From contig OENT01000026.1 of NCBI GenBank assembly GCA_900239685.1, forward strand, positions 1 to 64,000: DNA of 64,000 nucleotides. The letters are read 5' to 3'. Each line of letters begins with the position of its first letter. Position 1 is the stretch's first letter. Source of the stretch: Rotaria macrura (Eukaryota > Rotifera > Eurotatoria > Philodinida > Philodinidae). Position numbers and translations under genes: made by a program. Positions 52,324 to 64,000 of the stretch are shown one piece after another. The notes under the pieces were generated by a model. That model saw nothing but the letters and a program-made list of their open reading frames with translations, was not told the origin of the DNA and searched no databases.

Positions 52324-54292
52324 TCATATAAGATCACTCATACTATTGTTAGTTTGCTTTCTAGACAACACAGGAGGCAACCCGAGAGTCATATTGTGTA
52401 ACCATGTTGTCCAACCAATTTTTCTATTGCTCGATGTTTGAGTAATATCAGAATTTGAATTTTTTAACTTTTTAATTATGCTTTGGTTGCCGATTGAGTT
52501 AGAATTTTCATTATAGATATTCGATGTCACTGAATTTGTTATTGATGCATTTTTATTTTTTTGCTTCTTCTAGTAGGGATAAATAAAAAAACACAACACA
52601 CAAATATCACGCTTCATCATAGACCTCTTCTATCTGCTTTCTCATTTCCTTTCTTCTTCCACGACCTTCGTGCCCTGTTTTCTTTTCAATTTCAATTTGT
52701 TTCATTTTTGTGTATCTCCGTTTTTCTTTTTCTTCATCTATATTTTACTCTCCTTCCTCTCTTCTGTTTGTACTCTCTGCCTACATTGTTGAACACTTGT
52801 TACCACGCTGTAATCATGCACCGCGATTTACACTATGTTCTCCCTCTATTTTAGTATAGGGAACTTATACGGTGTCTTGAAAGGCCTTGGATCATTAATT
52901 ATTATTACAGTATGATAATAGAAATAGAGACATAATGCATGTTCCTGAACTTGAATCGTGTTGTTTTCAGAGATGGTCTTGTTTTCTCCGACTATGTGGT
53001 GAAATTATTTGATGAATAATAAAAAAAAAAGTATACACGATGAATAGAATCGAGTACATTTTTTGAGTATGAAATTGGATTTTCTCACATTTCTATATAT
53101 CTTCTGAAAATAAAATATTTAAATAAGGTGCAAGTTTCATGAATCCAAAAGTTACAAATATTGTACAAGTTGGTAAAATCTGCACAAGACAAGTTTTAGT
53201 GAGTGAATTGGATATTCGATAATCAAACAGTAAGAAAAACGAAACGTACAATGCCTTTGACTAACATTAAACTAGCAAATTTTTATAGAGTACAATTAAC
53301 TCTACGAGCGAATAATATATCACAGTTTTAACTTTAGGTGATCTTTTTTCCTGCCTTTTCACAGATATCCTCAATAGACTCGAAAAGACAACAGGTGACA
53401 TTTTTGAGCCTATGTTGTGAAAGAATCTAGAACACTGATACAAATTTATAATTTTCACTCATCTGAAATAGATTTGTGTGAGGTAGACACTTCCTCTAGG
53501 AATTTTTGAGTCATTACGTACGCTTTTCAGTTCTTTTGTGGAATTTTTCTTTGATGAATGAATGTTTGCTTTGGTTCTAATGAAAAAGACAAACTACAAA
53601 AATTGATTAGTAGTAAAGTGTGAACTTACAATGATGATGATGATGATGGTATGTTTTTTTCTGTATTCGAAACTAAAATCTGCAGTTATCCAATTCTATC
53701 AGCTCAAGATACTTACTTGTTGTATTCGGCGTACGCGATGAATGTCTTAATACAAAAGACAACTTTAGCTTTTATTCCTTGTCTAAACTAACGACACCTT
53801 ACTTTGAAGATCGTATGTTTCTTGAACTTTCTGTCATCTAATAATATACAATCTATTGTGAGAAAGAAATACAATTAATATATTTAACTTTGGTATTCAG
53901 TTGATCTTTTGATTTGCCATTTGACAATGTATTCGGTGTGACGGATGTTGTTTTTGTATTTGTTATTTGTGATAGATTTCTTTTCGACATTTTATTAATA
54001 TTTTCGTGATTTGTTAATGGAGTGTTTGTAGTGAAGGATTTTTGCTTTTGTGTACCACATTCACGAGTACAAAAATCTTCGAAAAATATTTATGAATAAT
54101 GAAACTAGGTACCATGATTTTCATACTTGAACGACGTTGACGAATGGCTTCTGCTTCTATTGCGCGTTCGGGTTCAGTTAATTTAAATAGAGCACAGAAA
54201 ATTAATCGTATAGTTCTACTAGCATCCAATATAATCGGAAGAGTTTGTACAGCTTCATTATAAACAAAAACATTTTCAAAATATTTTCCCAT
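52324..54292 (-). CDS. Uncharacterised protein, six predicted exons
   Basis: Exons 54113-54292, 53889-54044, 53803-53837, 53717-53745, 53630-53679 and 52324-52569 join in consistent phase to 231 residues. The ATG at 54292 is preceded in frame by a stop two codons upstream, so it is the likely start. The first exon encodes a compact, probably helical module (MGKYFENVFVYNEAV, then LDASRTIRLIFCALFKLTEP). The rest is polar and Ser/Thr/Asn/Lys-rich, with an isoleucine run from a (GAT)n microsatellite in exon 5, and ends in GWTTWLHNMTLGLPPVLSRK. I do not recognise the family. The tiny exons 3-5 are less certain than exons 1, 2 and 6. Confidence 0.45.
52570..53629 (-). other. 1.06-kb putative intron
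   Basis: Lies between predicted exons 5 and 6 of the unknown gene. No other exon was recognised, and the ORFs at 52561-52854 and 53267-53458 have no domain. Confidence 0.4.
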
Positions 54293-55601
54293 ATTAATTC
54301 AATACAGGTCGTATTAAACGTTCTGATATAGGAATTACTAGGTATTATAGGGCTTTCTATGACACGTGAAATTCATTCGAAAAGACGTCACTAAGAGTTC
54401 GATGAAACCAAAACAGTTTTGATCGATCGTTTCTAAACTCACATCAATGATGATACTCGTTTAGATGTTTATTTGTGGCACAGTTCATTGCTGTTCGATA
54501 CAATTATCTACCTTGATTTGAAGTATCTAACATGTATTAAGACGGCGATATTCTATCATGCTCTAAACGGTTCATAACAAGTATCGATTGGTGTGAGAAT
54601 CCCATGTGCGATCGTGCATCATAGAATTCGATATAGCTTCACAAGACTATATATGAAATCTTTACACATTGGGCAACCATCATATACGTTTCTATATCTT
54701 TGCTGTAATGTATATAAAGATCTACTATTGTCATATACTAGAATATGAAGAATTATGATTGGTAAGAAATGCATCAGTTGAATTCGATTTGAAGCAACAA
54801 GAAAAACATCTGATACAACAGTTTATCTTATGGTGGGGCATCGTAGTTGACGGATTCCGAGTTCAGAGAATATCGTCTTGTGGCTCTTTTCTGAGTGCTA
54901 TGTAAAGATCCTAGTACTTAGTAAAAAGCATAAGAAACAAAATCGTGTAGTGTCTATATTGCAACAAAATACAAATGCTGAAGGGAACTATATGGATTTG
55001 CGGAAAGCAGCAAACTGAATACAAAAACAAAAGTGTGTATTACACGTTTAAAAATTGGCACCAAGCATTTCATCGAAACTGAAATCTATTCAAGGTTTCG
55101 GTAGATTTTCAACAGAAACGTTTAAGGAAACTGCCTACAACTTCGATGAATCATTTTCAAAAAGTCTTAGATTTCTTAAAATTGTTCAAGAAATTTTCAA
55201 CTCTGCACCAAAAACATAATCTATATGAAACCATTTTGTTTTCAATATTATGCATGTATAGATAATAAACTCTAGCTTTTTTTCTTTCTAATCTGCTGTA
55301 TACATCCGTATTTCACATGGATACGTACCATGTGTATGTGGTACAGTATAAATGTTCGTATTTCGTAGTCTGTGTTTATTTACAACCGTGTCTAGTTGAT
55401 CTGGATAAGCAACGAGATGATGCTTTCAATGCTAAAGAAAGTAATTTGTTAATTGTTACTCGACCTCGCTCGAACACAACTGTAATGAATGTTTGAAATG
55501 GCGTCGCTCTCCTCCTCCTACTATACACATACACTTCTATTTTAAGAGTTACTCCTTCGCATATTACTGCTGATTGGCAAACTTACCGTCTGGCATTTTT
55601 A
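54293..55601. other. Spacer, nothing recognised
   Basis: AT-rich sequence between two unknown minus-strand genes, with no ORF or repeat worth naming. An ATG followed by a GTAAGT donor lies just after the stop of the upstream gene, at about 55585-55597 on the minus strand. It could mark a 3'-UTR intron or the start of another transcript. Confidence 0.4.
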
Positions 55602-56442
55602 TTACACAAATCTCAATAAAACTCTGAGAACTTCTATTTTAGTTCTCTTAAATATTATTTTAGTGTCTAAAAATAATTTAGAATATCTAGTAAAACAATA
55701 ACTTAAATGCTTTCGGATTTTCCCCACTGTCATAGAGTTCTCGTTTAACTTCATGTACGTGTTTAAAGAACTTGCAACATATACATATGAATATAATAGA
55801 TTTCGTTGCTCAAATACCTGCTTTTGCATTTTGAAAAAAATCCTTCTCTACAATATCACCAAACAATATTTCGAAATCTGATTGTAGTGCGATAAATCCT
55901 TTTGTTATATTTCTATATGGATCATTTACATGAACCTGTTTATTATTCTGTTTTATTTCATGTTGTTTTAATTGTTCACGTTGTTGCACACTCCAATGTT
56001 GTTCTTTCGCAAATAGTTTAATTAGAACTTTGGTTTTAAATATAAATCGACAGATTTTAATTATAATACCTTCATCTAATTCAATGCACATTTTAGGAAA
56101 CAAGCGTGAATCAGAACGTAAATGTCGATAGAGGTTTCTTGTGGTTAAGCAAAATCGGCGTATATGTTCGTTAATTCGTTTTAGATCATCCCCGATATGT
56201 GTCGATATCTGACATATAGGTAAAATACTTTCTCGTTGAGTGATTTCATTACGTGTTTGAAATAAAAATCGAAGACGATCATTTTCCAAGAGTCGTATTG
56301 TATATTCAATTAAATCATTCGAAATATTGGCTGCTTTATGAGACCAAATTTGAAAAAATTTTTCACATGTTTCATTGACAGGGTCAATTGAACAGTGTCC
56401 ATGCTTACTTCGTACTGGTAAATCATTCATTGATAATGGCAT
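55602..56442 (-). CDS. Uncharacterised helical protein
   Basis: The long first exon 55818-56442 and a short second exon 55602-55633 join in phase across a 184-bp intron to give 218 residues. There is no signal peptide or membrane segment. The sequence is charged and probably all-helical, with features such as CEKFFQIWSHKAANIS, a central RRFCLTTRNLYRHLRS and a C-terminal QSDFEILFGDIVEKDFF. I do not recognise a domain. A possible 5'-UTR splice acceptor (TCTAG) lies about 12 bases before the ATG. The second exon adds only nine residues and is the weaker part of the model. Confidence 0.5.
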
Positions 56443-56582
56443 ACGGTTTCTGTTTCTAGATTTATCTAAGTATTTTCTTATTTAGAGCGCGTATTTCATA
56501 TTTTGTTAATTTAGTTGTGAACTTAAAGAGTAGAAAGATCATCTTCTTCATACATTACCTTCAGAAATTCACACACACACGC

Positions 56583-56614
<32 letters not shown>

Positions 56615-56686
56615 CCTTGTGTGTGTGAGTATTCTATTTGCAATTTTTTATTCAAATTATATTTAATACAAATGCAAAAGAAAAGA
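56443..56686. repeat. (AC/AT)n microsatellite spacer
   Basis: Short intergenic spacer containing an (AC)n run followed by (AT)n at about 56570-56612 and a TG run, in the 3' flank of the small secreted peptide gene. Confidence 0.6.
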
Positions 56687-57001
56687 TTATTCAATATTGA
56701 ATGGAAAGCATTTTCGTTTTGCCCGTTCCCATATTTGAGCGTATCTTTGATCTTGTGAAAGTCGATGATTTAGGCGTCCTTTTATCATAGAAAAGCAAAT
56801 TTTTGGCCACAGGACACTTCGAAGTTGCAGTTGATTTGGTTTATGTTGTCGATCGTTTTTCATGTTAAGGCGATCATTATCGATATTAAGTGGCGCATTT
56901 TCTAGATGATGTATATGATAACTATTACTTCTATGAATAATTGTAAATAATAATATCAGATAAAATAGATTACGCATTGCGATAAAAGACATCACAGTCA
57001 T
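56687..57001 (-). CDS. Small secreted peptide precursor, possibly neuropeptide-like
   Basis: A single exon of 104 codons. A hydrophobic N-terminus (MRNLFYLILLFTIIHRSNS, internal Met at residue 9) looks like a signal peptide with cleavage near SNS-YH. The mature part is polar and then basic, with two cysteines only: WPKICFSMIKGR and KRKCFPFN near the end. Dibasic and GR sites could be processing signals, and the two cysteines could pair. I cannot place it in a known peptide family. Alternatives are a small secreted effector or a chance ORF. The first ATG or the one at residue 9 may be used. Confidence 0.45.
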   Translation of the reverse strand: MTVMSFIAMRNLFYLILLFTIIHRSNSYHIHHLENAPLNIDNDRLNMKNDRQHKPNQLQLRSVLWPKICFSMIKGRLNHRLSQDQRYAQIWERAKRKCFPFNIE

Positions 57002-57641
57002 ATCGAACCGAGACTGTTAGAAAATGAATTTGAGCAGTGGAAACTATCTTTTCTCCTTTTTGGTTTATTTCATCATTAGTTCGTCGATTAATAGGATTCA
57101 GCTCTATTTCTACAACTTCTCAGTACTAATAATTGTAAGGATCATTTGAAAGAAAAATTGAAACATCATTTCTTTGTTAGACGATGAATAACACAAATAA
57201 TATTTTGTGTGCTGGGCTCGAACGATTGTTTAAAAATTCGAATATCGAAAAACATTCTCATGTCTCGAGAACATATTTTTCATTAATAAAAGTGAATGAG
57301 TATTATGAAAAAGTAGGTGGGATCTTAATACGTTTGTTAAGTGTCATCTGAAGTCTTACAATTACTTTCCTGAAAAGATTCTTACTTTCTACGTAGGTCG
57401 AAGTAAATATCAACAAAGTGCATGATTACACTTGAAATTAAAAAAAAATTAAGCCGTTTACTTCAAAACAAAAGAAAAAACACCAATTACTGCACGATGC
57501 GCACTGAGAATTTTAAAAAAGACGTGTTTTTTTAATAACCGGTACTCAATAAGAGAAAACAAAACAAAACAAAACAAAACAAAACATACATAAATATATA
57601 ATAATTGAAGTATATATATGTATAATACGAACAAAAAAGAT
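57002..57641. other. Spacer and receptor 3' UTR
   Basis: The 3' part, next to the receptor gene, contains seven or so AAAAC pentamers in tandem at about 57553-57586, which probably lie in the receptor's 3' UTR. No gene seen. Confidence 0.55.
57553..57586. repeat. (AAAAC)n pentanucleotide microsatellite
   Basis: Uninterrupted tandem AAAAC units, about seven copies, just 3' of the receptor stop codon. Confidence 0.9.
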
Positions 57642-60600
57642 TCATTTTGTTCCTTGTCTTCTTTTACGATATTTTCCAAATAATATTTTACCAAATGCTT
57701 GTCGAAAATCAGGGGAGAATATGGTATAAATCACAGGATTTAAAAGACTATTCAAATAACCAAGCCACGTTAAAACACTAATGATTTTTTCGTTTATTGT
57801 TAAATGAAATAAACCACATATCGTTTCTTCAATAAAAAATGGTAGCCAACATAATATAAAACAACCCATGACAACACCAAGAACTTTAGTTGCTTTGCGT
57901 TCACGCTTAATATCAATTTTCTTCCGTGTTGATAAACCAGTATATTTACCTATAGTTGCTGCATTATTATTATTATTATTATTATTATTACTAGTATTCG
58001 TATTATTATTGTTATTGTTATTATTATTATTATTATTATGAGATACAATATTGTTTAAACTAGATGAGGAATTATTTGGAATTGGTTTTATAACAGATGT
58101 ATCAATAACATGAGTTGAATTCGATGGATAAGAATTCGAAATTATTAATGAATTATTTATTGTATTGATAGTCACTGCTGAATCTTTACTACATGCTGAT
58201 GTTAGCAAACGACGTTTCGATTGAACTGAAGACATTGAATTCAATTCATGCAATTCATCATATTGCTGTTTGAAACGATTTGTTGTGGATAATTGAATAA
58301 ATGGTGGTGTTGCAGTTGTTGTTGTTGTTATAGTATTACCATGTTTCTTTTTGATAAATGAATAAGTCGCTTTTTTAACTCGTTTTATTTGACAATCATC
58401 ATTAGATGCACATGCTGGTGATGAATATAAAGATGGCGAATCAGGTTCAATATCAAACTGATGATGATTAGTTCGATGACGATTTGTTTTTACATTCCTT
58501 TTATATTGCAAAGGAGAAAATGATTGATATTTTGTTTTGTCAGCTAATGATATTTCATGATTTAGCGTTGAAATTTCCGACGATAATAGTGCATCATGCT
58601 GATGGTGAATTAATGATGATGTTATTGTTGTTCCGCTATGTGATGGTGGCGGTTGTGAACGATCAGAGTTGAATCCTTTCCGACGAATGCGAAATTTAGC
58701 TGCTTGAAAAATCTTCCAATAAATAATACACATTACAATAAGAGGAATATAAAAAGCTCCTATCGTGGAAATAATTGTATATGGTACATTGCCAATTAAG
58801 TGACATTGGCCTGGCAGACGACCACGTTTGTCACGAAATATAGGAAATAAGTGAGCACTTGATATGATAATCGATGTACCCCATATAATACAAATAAGTA
58901 TAAGAATACGGGCTGATGTACGTTTAGTTGCGTAGTCCACTGATTTTTCAAAAAGAAAAAACAATCGTTATGTTCGATAGTATGGAAAACGTTAACTAGC
59001 AAGAAAAAGTCAAATAGGAATCTCGAACTAAGACTAATATTATCATTAAATTACAATCAAGATTATTTTCCTATTGGGATCCATGTTTTCTGAAAAAGCT
59101 GTTAGTGAAGTCCCTGTAGGAAGAAAATGTGAAAAATGATACAGCTGTATTTCATGCCGCTAAGACACGAAACCTCTAAGGTCTCAGGTCGATTTTCAAG
59201 GTATCTGCCAACTTCTATCATACGTTGGCAGGTTGTACCTCCTAGTCTGTGACGAATTCGTTTAAATTTCTAACCCTATTGCTTAAATAGATGTTATGCA
59301 ATTGTGTTACAAAACATTATTTTAATGATTAATTCAATAATCAAATAAATCTCTCGGACTTTAAAAAGACCAGAACATAAGAGACACGTTGTTAGGCTAA
59401 TCATCTTTCGATAAATACCGAAAGCTAAGTTTGATAGAGAACGTATCAACGTTAAACTATCGCTTTCTTATCATTGAGAGAAGCCATTAGAATTGTGGTT
59501 ATGAAGTATATATATTCGGACAACATTACTGAAGATAATATATTTTCTCGAAACATGAACTTTAATCGTACATTTTCTTCTATTGATTAACTATGTCAAC
59601 ATTTGTTAATGATGGCTAATATTTTCGAAGAGAATTTTGATTAGGTCAAACGATATGTATTGTTATCTTCTTAATTTATTCTCGAATAATGATGCTATCA
59701 GTCACTTACAGTTAGTAATAGCCCAATAACGATCGAGTGCAATAGCAACAAGATGCAATATGGAAGCCGTACAGCAAAGTAAATCAATCATAACCCAAGC
59801 ATCGCAAACATACGATCCGAGCACCCATGAACGTGTCACTTCTTTTAGAACAGCTATTGGCATAACCTAAATAAATATATATGTATATTCTAAAACGATT
59901 GATGTTTGCAATTTCTTTAAGACTCTATTTCATCTACGAAATATTTATTTTCTGAGACAAATAATGCTTTTATTTGGCATGTGGCCGATTAGAGAATCAT
60001 ATTGCCGCTGAAAGAAGGATCTGCTAAAATTATCATAATCAAAATCGTTCTCTAAGTAGTCGAAGAACATATTCTATTTGAATATAAACATATTTTTCTT
60101 TCTTTGTACATGACGAATCGAGTACAATAGACAATGTGTTATCACTGATTCGATTTTTAAATTCAATCATTGCTAAAGTTGTTATCGATTAGATGCTTCA
60201 TTTCATTTCATTTTCCCATTATATCCTTTGTTGATGATTATTAATTTCACACAACATCACCTATTGATTCTATGACTATTTTCTTAAAACTTGTTCTGTT
60301 TCTATTGGTTTTCGATCTGTTTCTGTATGTACGCCAATGGCTCTTGACAAGCAAACCTTCCCAATATCTTATTTATCTAATGACTGACAGTCTTGTTAAA
60401 AAGCGTAAGTATAAATGTTCTAAATGACAGTTCACAATAATGACAATGATGTTTACTTGGCTTCAATTCATTTTTGAATAGTACATTTGATCTATATGCC
60501 CACTTGACAAATATTGACATGACAGTATGTTATCATGAGTCTAATTTATTGTTTCATAAAATAGTTATTGGAAAAAAACAGAAAATCCCATCCGTATTTG

Positions 60601-62713
60601 TTAGACAGAATAACTTCCTTTCATGTACACAGTGAGAATTGCTAAAATAATCACTCATACTATGCATATATATATGTATATACAAGAGAAAAAAGATGCT
60701 AATGTCAAATGACAAGCAAATATTTCAACTGAGTAACTCTGTTGCTACTGCTTCTGCTGTTATTGTTGATCGACATGTTTAATCAGACGGGTAATATGTC
60801 TCATTCCAAATGCTGATGGGGTGATGTTAATGATGACAGTCCCAAAATTTGCTTGACTATGCATACACAATATATATCACTAACTATACAAGGTAGATGA
60901 CGTATCGTCGAAAAAATACAAGAAGCGTATGATTATCTGACATTTAACAAGAAGAAAAAACAAAAGTCTATGAAAAAAATAGTTTTATGAATCATTTACT
61001 ACTCTACAGCATTTTATAGCATCAATTTTCACAAATCCTCAATTGTGATTCGATCCTTATTTTGCTTTCTTATTCTTAGTTTTTAGCCGTTTGTAATCTC
61101 ACATTCAGCCAAAGAAAAATGACAGTGATCGATCTAGCAAGCATGAATAAAAAAAACTCGAGTGTTAGACAAAAAGAAGAAGAAGAAAAGAAGATAACTG
61201 AATGGATAGAATGATGGAAAAGAATGCATGTGAGGATTTCTATATCTGTATAAAATAAGGGAAAGATTGAGCGTGGCATTGAATAATAATTATAATAATA
61301 AAATCAAATTGCAACCATGCACATCGAAAACAGAAGAGAAACGAGGCGCAGCAAAATCAGAGGAAAATGTTTCTTTTTCTCTACATTCTTCCTCGTTTCC
61401 TATCACTACATTTATCACAGTGTCATCATTCAATTTTAGTAATAATAATAACAACAGGAACAAAAATAATGGTAGTAGTAACAATCATAGCAGCTGGCTT
61501 ACGTTCTGCTTTCTGTCAACTTTAGAATATATAGTAAGCGTTTTTTCGACTGCTTTAAGCAAAAAAACGCTGAATTCTTGCTTTTTTCTTGCATGTTTAC
61601 ATCTATGGATGGATATTAAGCAGAGTGGATCGTTTTTATTGTATCGTTTATCTCCAAAATTAAGTATTACTCAGTCGAACCATACCAATGATTTATGTTA
61701 CGACGACTTAGAAGAGTAGAGTACATTTGTTTATTTATTTTTTTGTTCTTGAATAAACGGACGCACTAGTGTCAAGTAATCAGAAAGAAATTTGTATACA
61801 TGTCGAAATCACAGGCTGCTGACTTCTCCTCATGTCATCGTTAACGAAAAGGGAGGGAAAAACTCAAGATGATAATATTGTTCTCGCACATGCAGATCAT
61901 CAACAAATGATTTTTTTTTCTTCCATTTGACAAAAAATGTGTATAATACACATTTTTCTTTTAAATTAAATAATTATGAAAAAAATGTACAGGCATGCAG
62001 CCGTCATTCTTTTGATTTGTGGCTCGTCTGAGAACGAGAATATCCATCAATAGTATTAACACATTATCGATCTCTCTATAGAAACGCTTACAAAGAACGA
62101 GAAGCAGAAGCTACGCTAAATATAAAGACTGATAGAGGAATAAATGAATGTCGAAAACTAAGCTTTATAATACATGTCACTTTATTCATTAGCAAAGCTA
62201 CTATGATTAATTAAATCGATGTAATAATAAAAAAGAGCAATATTTTTTTTCTATTTCGTTTTCTCTCTTGTTTTGCATTGATTAAGTTTTCTAATTTGGT
62301 AATCAAAACAAATGTAAAAGAGCAACAAATTAGACTCATCGATGACTTACCATAGAAGCTACCATTAAATCAGCCACAGCTAATGATACAAAAAGATAAT
62401 AGGCAACTGAATGAAGGCTCTTTTCGATTTTAACAGCAGCTATAACTAAAATATTTCCAGTTATTGTCGCTATTATGATTGCGCCAAGAATAAGTGCTGT
62501 TAGTATACAATGCTGTACGGATACAAGTATTGATGATGATAACGGATGGTCTGTTGGTGATACTAGATCGTTGTTTGAACTGTCACCACCTATGATGACA
62601 TTCGGATCGAGTACGTCTCCGAATATAACTGACGACGTATTGAACTGAGCAAAAGTACCATTGATACACGAGAGATTGTATGTTAAAAAACAGTCCATCG
62701 AATCGACAAACAT
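57642..62713 (-). CDS. HTR1: Serotonin 5-HT1-like G-protein-coupled receptor
   Basis: Three exons, 62351-62713, 59710-59866 and 57642-58939, join in phase to 605 residues. The N-terminus has glycosylation sites (NLS, NGT, NTS). TM1 carries GNILV, TM2 [14 protein letters not shown]3 the amine-binding aspartate in [15 protein letters not shown], then [11 protein letters not shown]5 reads [13 protein letters not shown] and [17 protein letters not shown] sequence, as in 5-HT1A. TM6 has CWLPFF and TM7 NSLLNPVIY. Cysteines for the TM3-ECL2 bridge are present (YVCDA; GQCHL). The tail after TM7 is short. The third intracellular loop is about 250 residues, with long asparagine runs. 5-HT1 receptors couple to Gi/o and lower cAMP. 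Octopamine or dopamine receptors are less likely given these motifs. The second loop reads TNLDYATKRT, one residue shorter than usual at the exon 2-3 junction. Confidence 0.88.
57957..58040 (-). repeat. Asparagine-coding (AAT/AAC)n repeat in the receptor
   Basis: Trinucleotide repeat in frame inside the third intracellular loop. It encodes two runs of 9-12 asparagines separated by a TNTS-type interruption, and is probably length-variable between individuals. Confidence 0.9.
58940..59709 (-). other. 770-bp intron of the 5-HT1-like receptor
   Basis: Phase-1 intron after DRYWAITN, donor GTAAGT and acceptor AAATCAG. No other feature is visible. Confidence 0.7.
59867..62350 (-). other. 2.5-kb intron of the 5-HT1-like receptor
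   Basis: Phase-0 intron inside TM2, donor GTAAGT and acceptor ATTTAG. It contains ORFs at 61267-61719 and 61076-61279 with low-complexity Asn or hydrophobic content and no recognisable domain. Confidence 0.7.
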
Positions 62714-64000
62714 AAAGTCGGAAAGACTTCGATTCGGTTTTTATAGTAACGTGAATATTATTATTTATTAATTTATGTTTGACTCGATGCACTGAAATCA
62801 GGTTATGGGTACAAATTGGACGAGCCCAATCGGGCGAGGCCATATGGTGACAAAGGTATACAAAACAACTTTCTTCACCGGGTCCACGTCAATATCGTTG
62901 TCATTATTATTTTATCATTATCATTATTAACGTTTCGTCGAACGAATATGATAGATTTCTAAAAATATTTCTTGCTTAGAGAGGCATGAAACAATAAATA
63001 ATATTTCTTTTTACTATGACAAGAGAAAGCAGTCGAGTAAGAAGCAAGACAGAGAAGGAGAGAAGAAAATAAGACTGGCTGTGACTGTAGCTAGCCTATC
63101 TTATCTTTCTCTTGAGAATCGCGCTATCTCCTTCTCTTCCCTTCACAGAAAACAATATTCGTCATTCAAACAAAGATAACGACTATAAGAGAGACACAGA
63201 AAGAGAGAGAGAGAGAGAGATGGGAAGAGGGACAAGGAGAAACAGAGAAAATATATCACCAAATAAAAATCAATACTTTTCTTAAGTTCAAAATACACCA
63301 TTGATTTCAATGCTTGAGAAAACAAAAGTTAGCGATTATGTCTTTTCTCTACTCGTGATTTTGTTATTTCGTTGCTGCTTGCCTTTTAAATAGCACTTAT
63401 TGGTTACATACACAGCAGTAGTTTCAATAGTACGCCCCATAAGTTGAATGTTGATCAAATAATCCAGCATGTACACCGTGGGTATGACGAGTGTGTTTAC
63501 TGTACAAATTCTTAATAAGAAAATAAGAAAAAAAGGCTGTCTTTAATATTGGATCAATAAGCTTATAAGAAAAAACGACAAGATGATAAGAGCTGACGAT
63601 AAGAGACCTCGAGAGGAAAATCTCTTCGTATACATAAGATATCAGATCAAGTCATCTGTATATGCCTACGCAGATTTTAACGGTGTCTTCAGATTATATC
63701 GTCATATAAATCCAATTAAACGAATGAAGAAGAAAAAAATAGACCAGAAAATAATGAGCTATTGCTTGACTATCTTCAAAAGAAGAAAAACAGCTCTTTT
63801 TTCTCAAAAACAAGTCTGAATAAGATCACTACATTTCAATATATTTTCTTAAATGTGATCGATCATGTTTACTATGCTATACAAAAAGGGATGTACACTT
63901 GTAAGTTGAGAAATCTTTTGTTTTTGTTTTAAGTAAAACACCATGTCCAAGTATAGATTTACAAAATACTTCGTGATTTATACTTGTATGTGATATGAAT
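62714..64000. other. 5' flank of the receptor gene
   Basis: Probably the promoter and 5' UTR of the receptor. It holds a (GA)n run at about 63201-63222. ORFs at 63143-63325 and 63583-63819 lack domains. No tRNA or other RNA gene was recognised. Confidence 0.5.

Noticed and set aside
61267..61719. 150-codon plus-strand ORF in the receptor intron
   Set aside because: Low-complexity Asn and Ser content, no domain, and it lies inside a well-supported intron on the other strand.
63583..63819. 78-codon plus-strand ORF upstream of the receptor gene
   Set aside because: Lysine-rich AT-driven frame with no domain and no supporting context.
1..64000. CRISPR arrays, bacterial operons, phage or integron features
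   Set aside because: The gene structure is eukaryotic with spliceosomal introns; tandem repeats seen are microsatellites or TPR-coding units without spacer structure.

Overview
The window is AT-rich animal DNA and most likely comes from a bdelloid rotifer (Rotaria/Adineta-like). The strongest pointer is a single-exon gene at 12748-15510: a membrane-anchored protein with an arginine-type ADP-ribosyltransferase fold followed by about ten kinesin-light-chain-type TPR units, an architecture I know as a large bdelloid family. Many short GT-AG introns of about 55-80 bp, mixed with a few kilobase introns, and metazoan families (PKD, nesprin/KASH, SPAG8, 5-HT1-type receptor, RTP-type 3CxxC zinc finger) fit this. 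The species is inferred, not proven.

Layout. 1-4600: non-coding DNA with a foldback element (883-1204) and a diverged inverted duplication (2885-3145 / 4275-4535). 4618-5226 (+): a two-exon RTP-like 3CxxC zinc-finger gene. 8571-11076 (+): a five-exon protein kinase D gene. 12748-15510 (-): the ART-TPR gene. 15511-24699: a 9 kb stretch without a convincing gene, holding a candidate inverted-repeat element (17270-18010) and a region of decayed ORFs (18480-20150). 24700-39144 (-): sixteen phase-consistent exons of a nesprin-like gene with spectrin-type repeats, a long disordered exon and a C-terminal KASH-like membrane anchor. Its 5' end is not resolved. 46397-47373 (-): a three-exon SPAG8 orthologue. 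48021-48742 (-): two possible exons of an unknown gene. 52324-54292 (-) and 55602-56442 (-): two uncharacterised multi-exon genes. 56687-57001 (-): a small secreted cysteine-containing peptide precursor. 57642-62713 (-): a three-exon 5-HT1-like receptor. The rest is spacer and intron with many microsatellites.

The genes do not form an obvious pathway. They are ordinary dispersed animal genes (signalling kinase, aminergic GPCR, ciliary inner-microtubule protein, nuclear-envelope linker) plus one rotifer-expanded ART-TPR gene. Apart from the small peptide, the genes from 24700 to 62713 all lie on the minus strand, but nothing suggests co-transcription.

The most useful structural observation is at 35358-38221. 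A 186 bp and a 249 bp block each occur twice without differences that I can see, with one N at 35792. This is best explained by two haplotype paths, with and without a ~2 kb segment, both kept in the assembly. It falsely duplicates one spectrin-repeat exon. I found no convincing entirely new system. The best biological leads are the non-canonical KASH tail, the single-C1 PKD, the membrane-tethered ART-TPR protein and the unknown genes at 52-57 kb.
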